Below are positions 4,881-6,617 of a stretch of DNA of 6,617 nt, piece by piece. The position numbers and the translations under genes were made by a program. This stretch comes from CAYNFT01 sp964396535 (GTDB lineage: Bacteria > Chloroflexota > Dehalococcoidia > Dehalococcoidales > UBA2162), in the NCBI GenBank assembly GCA_964396535.1, contig CAYNFT010000103.1, forward strand, positions 1 through 6,617. The letters run 5' to 3'. Under the pieces are notes generated by a model. The model was not told where the DNA came from, ran no database searches, and saw nothing but the letters and a program-made list of their open reading frames with translations. The number at the start of each line of letters is the position of its first letter. Position 1 is the stretch's first letter.

Positions 4881-6269
4881 TTACAGGTTCTTGATTTCGT
4901 CTAAAATTTCAATAATAGCCTGCTTGCCATCACGGAAAAACATCATTGTCTTTTCCATGTAAAACAGAGGATTGTCAACCCCGGCGAATCCCGGAGAAAG
5001 ACTACGTTTAATTATAATAACACTCTTGGCTTTATCCACATTGAGGATGGGCATTCCATAGAGAGGGCTGTCGGCTATATTACGGGCAGCCGGGTTCGTC
5101 ACATCATTAGCGCCTATGACTACGGCTACATCTGTTCTCTCAAAATCATTGTTGATGTCATCCAAAGCATAAAGTTTATCGTAGGGCACGTTGGCCTCAG
5201 CGAGCAGCACGTTCATGTGCCCCGGCATTCTGCCTGCCACAGGATGAATGGCATACTTTACATCTGTGCCCCGTTTCTCCAATACGTTGGCGAGTTCTGC
5301 TACGTGGTGTTGTGCCTGGGATGTCGCCAGACCGTAGCCGGGCACAAATATGACCGACTTAGCATAGCCGATTAGTGTTGTCACGTCCTCTGGTGTCGCC
5401 TCCCGGACTACCTTTTCGCCTTCCTCACCGGCAGCACCGACGGTTTGTACTACGGCACCGAATGCCCCGAATATAACGTTGCCAAGAGAGCGGTTCATAG
5501 CCTTGCACATAATCCGGGTCAGTATGAAACCTGCCGCCCCGACTAAAGCCCCGCTTATAATCAGGAACATGTTACCCAGCACAAACCCGGCAGCGCATCC
5601 TGCTAACCCGGAATAGGAGTTCAGCAGTGAGATAACCACTGGCATGTCAGCACCACCGATGGGTATAACCAGCAGGACACCAAGAGCCAGGCTGACCACC
5701 ACAAGAACAATGAAGATAGGAATATTGCCTGGAGAAACAATCAGATAAATTATCATTGCCAGAATGGCAACGAATATAACCAGGTTCCAGATATTCTGCA
5801 TGGGGTAGGTAATTGGCCTGGCTTTGACTAATCCCTGAAGCTTGCCAAAGGCAATCATACTACCCGAAAAGGTGACCGCCCCTATCAGGATAGTGATTAC
5901 GATGGTTACCGAATTCTGTGTGGTGAAACCGACATCTGTATATCGGAAGAACTCGGCTGCAGCGATAAGTAGTGAACCCCCTCCGCCAAAGCCGTTGTAT
6001 ATGCCCACCATCTGTGGCATAGCTGTCATCTTAACCTTACGAGCTGCGAACCCACCGATGATACCCCCAATGGCTATGCCGATTAAAATCATGGTGTAGT
6101 TCAGCACTTCCTTCAGGAGAAGGGTAATTACGATGGCAATCAGCATGCCAATGGCGGCAAGCGTATTCCCCATTCTTGCTGTCCTTGGGGTGCTCATACG
6201 CATGAGACCAATAATAAATAGAACAGCGGCAACTAGATATGCTACTAAACTATAAACCGGTATATCCAC
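4881..6269 (-). CDS. pntB: NAD(P)+ transhydrogenase subunit beta
   Basis: PntB passes hydride between NAD(H) (bound by PntAa) and NADP(H) while protons cross the inner membrane, and usually makes NADPH. The 462 residues equal the normal length. Residues 1-270 form the membrane domain with about nine hydrophobic helices, including M-P-Q-M-V-G-I-Y-N-G-F-G-G-G-G (84-98) and the L-L-N-S-Y-S-G motif (215-221). The linker (280-300) leads to the NADP-binding domain: GYGLATSQAQ (311-320), HPVAGRMPGHMN (342-353), GANDVTNPAA (386-395), and KRSLSPGFAG (421-430), whose Lys-Arg contacts the 2'-phosphate in known structures. The start is GTG (minus strand, 6269-6267) with AGGAG 8 nt upstream (6278-6282). 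The gene follows pntAb by 14 bp, so the two are co-transcribed. The helix position that carries His91 in E. coli PntB is Asn92 here. Confidence 0.97.
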   Translation of the reverse strand: MDIPVYSLVAYLVAAVLFIIGLMRMSTPRTARMGNTLAAIGMLIAIVITLLLKEVLNYTMILIGIAIGGIIGGFAARKVKMTAMPQMVGIYNGFGGGGSLLIAAAEFFRYTDVGFTTQNSVTIVITILIGAVTFSGSMIAFGKLQGLVKARPITYPMQNIWNLVIFVAILAMIIYLIVSPGNIPIFIVLVVVSLALGVLLVIPIGGADMPVVISLLNSYSGLAGCAAGFVLGNMFLIISGALVGAAGFILTRIMCKAMNRSLGNVIFGAFGAVVQTVGAAGEEGEKVVREATPEDVTTLIGYAKSVIFVPGYGLATSQAQHHVAELANVLEKRGTDVKYAIHPVAGRMPGHMNVLLAEANVPYDKLYALDDINNDFERTDVAVVIGANDVTNPAARNIADSPLYGMPILNVDKAKSVIIIKRSLSPGFAGVDNPLFYMEKTMMFFRDGKQAIIEILDEIKNL

Positions 6270-6283
6270 TATCTATACTCCTA

Positions 6284-6565
6284 TCATTCTTTTTTGAACA
6301 TCGCCAGCATGCGGTCTGTGACCATAAAGCCACCGACAACATTGATGGTAGCCATAATCACGGCAATCATACCCAGAATAACACTCAGGTTTACTTCGTT
6401 CGGTCCGGTGACCACTATAGCTCCAATCAGGCAAACGCCAGAAATGGCGTTGGCCCCGGACATAAGGGGTGTGTGTAAGATGGGTGGTACCTTGGTGATA
6501 ACCTCGTACCCGGCAAACATGGCAAGAACAAAAATGTAGAGCAAAAATATGAGGTCTTGATTCAT
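6284..6565 (-). CDS. pntAb: NAD(P)+ transhydrogenase subunit alpha, membrane part
   Basis: The 93-residue protein matches the split alpha-2 subunit, which supplies membrane helices next to PntB in the proton path. Three hydrophobic spans are visible (about 5-24, 38-54 and 60-82). The conserved L-H-T-P-L-M-S-G-A-N-A-I-S-G stretch (30-43) and the end motif G-G-F-M-V-T-D-R-M-L-A-M-F (78-90) are those of PntA membrane domains, including the C-terminal part of the fused E. coli PntA. ATG (minus strand, 6565-6563) is preceded by AAGGAG (6575-6580), 9 nt upstream. Its stop TGA is 14 bp from the pntB start, and that gap holds the pntB Shine-Dalgarno site, so translation of the pair is closely linked. 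The short length is normal for this subunit. The NAD-binding partner pntAa should lie just upstream, past the right edge. Confidence 0.95.
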   Translation of the reverse strand: MNQDLIFLLYIFVLAMFAGYEVITKVPPILHTPLMSGANAISGVCLIGAIVVTGPNEVNLSVILGMIAVIMATINVVGGFMVTDRMLAMFKKE

Positions 6566-6617
6566 TACAATACTCTCCTTCTAATACTTATCCTTCTCGC
6601 CGGTCTTTCCCATTCAA
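6566..6617 (-). other. Upstream edge of the pnt operon; pntAa end not resolved
   Basis: These 52 bases hold the pntAb Shine-Dalgarno site. In three-gene pnt operons the end of pntAa is expected here. On the minus strand one frame is open from the edge to TAA at 6590-6588 and reads L-N-G-K-D-R-R-E-G, a second runs to a TAA overlapping the pntAb ATG, and the third meets TGA at 6616-6614. I cannot tell which, if any, is the PntAa C-terminus, so no gene is called. Confidence 0.4.

Noticed and set aside
1..6617. CRISPR array, insertion sequence or recombinase gene
   Set aside because: No regularly spaced direct repeats, transposase or integrase motifs were seen in any translated region.

Overview
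The window looks like bacterial chromosome of moderate GC. It contains a catabolic gene group on the plus strand (about 1-3385), a long gene-poor stretch (3386-4482), a small cysteine-bearing gene (4483-4782), and a leftward proton-translocating transhydrogenase operon that runs off the right edge (4881-6617). Gene starts carry clear Shine-Dalgarno sites (AGGAG type), and two genes start with GTG. The split three-gene transhydrogenase and the mid GC fit many anaerobic or facultative bacteria. A Dehalococcoidia-type Chloroflexota host is a guess from overall flavour, not something the sequence proves.

Left block. The window opens inside an FAD-dependent oxidoreductase whose N-terminal Rossmann motif lies outside. 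A hot-dog thioesterase follows with its own good promoter (perfect TATAAT at 1136-1141), then a CocE/NonD-type alpha/beta hydrolase with a recognisable Ser-Asp-His triad. A 20-bp hairpin closes the group. Oxidation, thioester cleavage and ester/amide hydrolysis on neighbouring genes suggest breakdown of an organic acid or ester, but no substrate can be named.

Middle block. From 3386 to 4482 I find no convincing gene. The stretch holds several short inverted repeats, one perfect DnaA-box sequence, a perfect 11-bp palindrome, and at 4311-4340 a sequence that reads like the 3' end of a tmRNA (ssrA) or tRNA gene, ending in CCA and followed at once by a strong intrinsic terminator. No tmRNA 5' half or tRNA body precedes it. 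The simplest reading is an attachment-site remnant: an island to the left that entered the 3' end of ssrA, with old chromosome (terminator, small gene, pnt operon) to the right. This is inference, because no integrase is visible.

Right block. A 99-residue protein with a C-x5-C-x3-C-x7-C tail has its ribosome binding site inside one arm of a long inverted repeat (4394-4410 with 4468-4484), which could hide the start in a long enough transcript. A hairpin between converging genes ends both units. On the minus strand, pntAb and pntB (14 bp apart, each with its own Shine-Dalgarno site) encode the membrane and NADP-binding parts of NAD(P)+ transhydrogenase; pntAa should lie just beyond the right edge.
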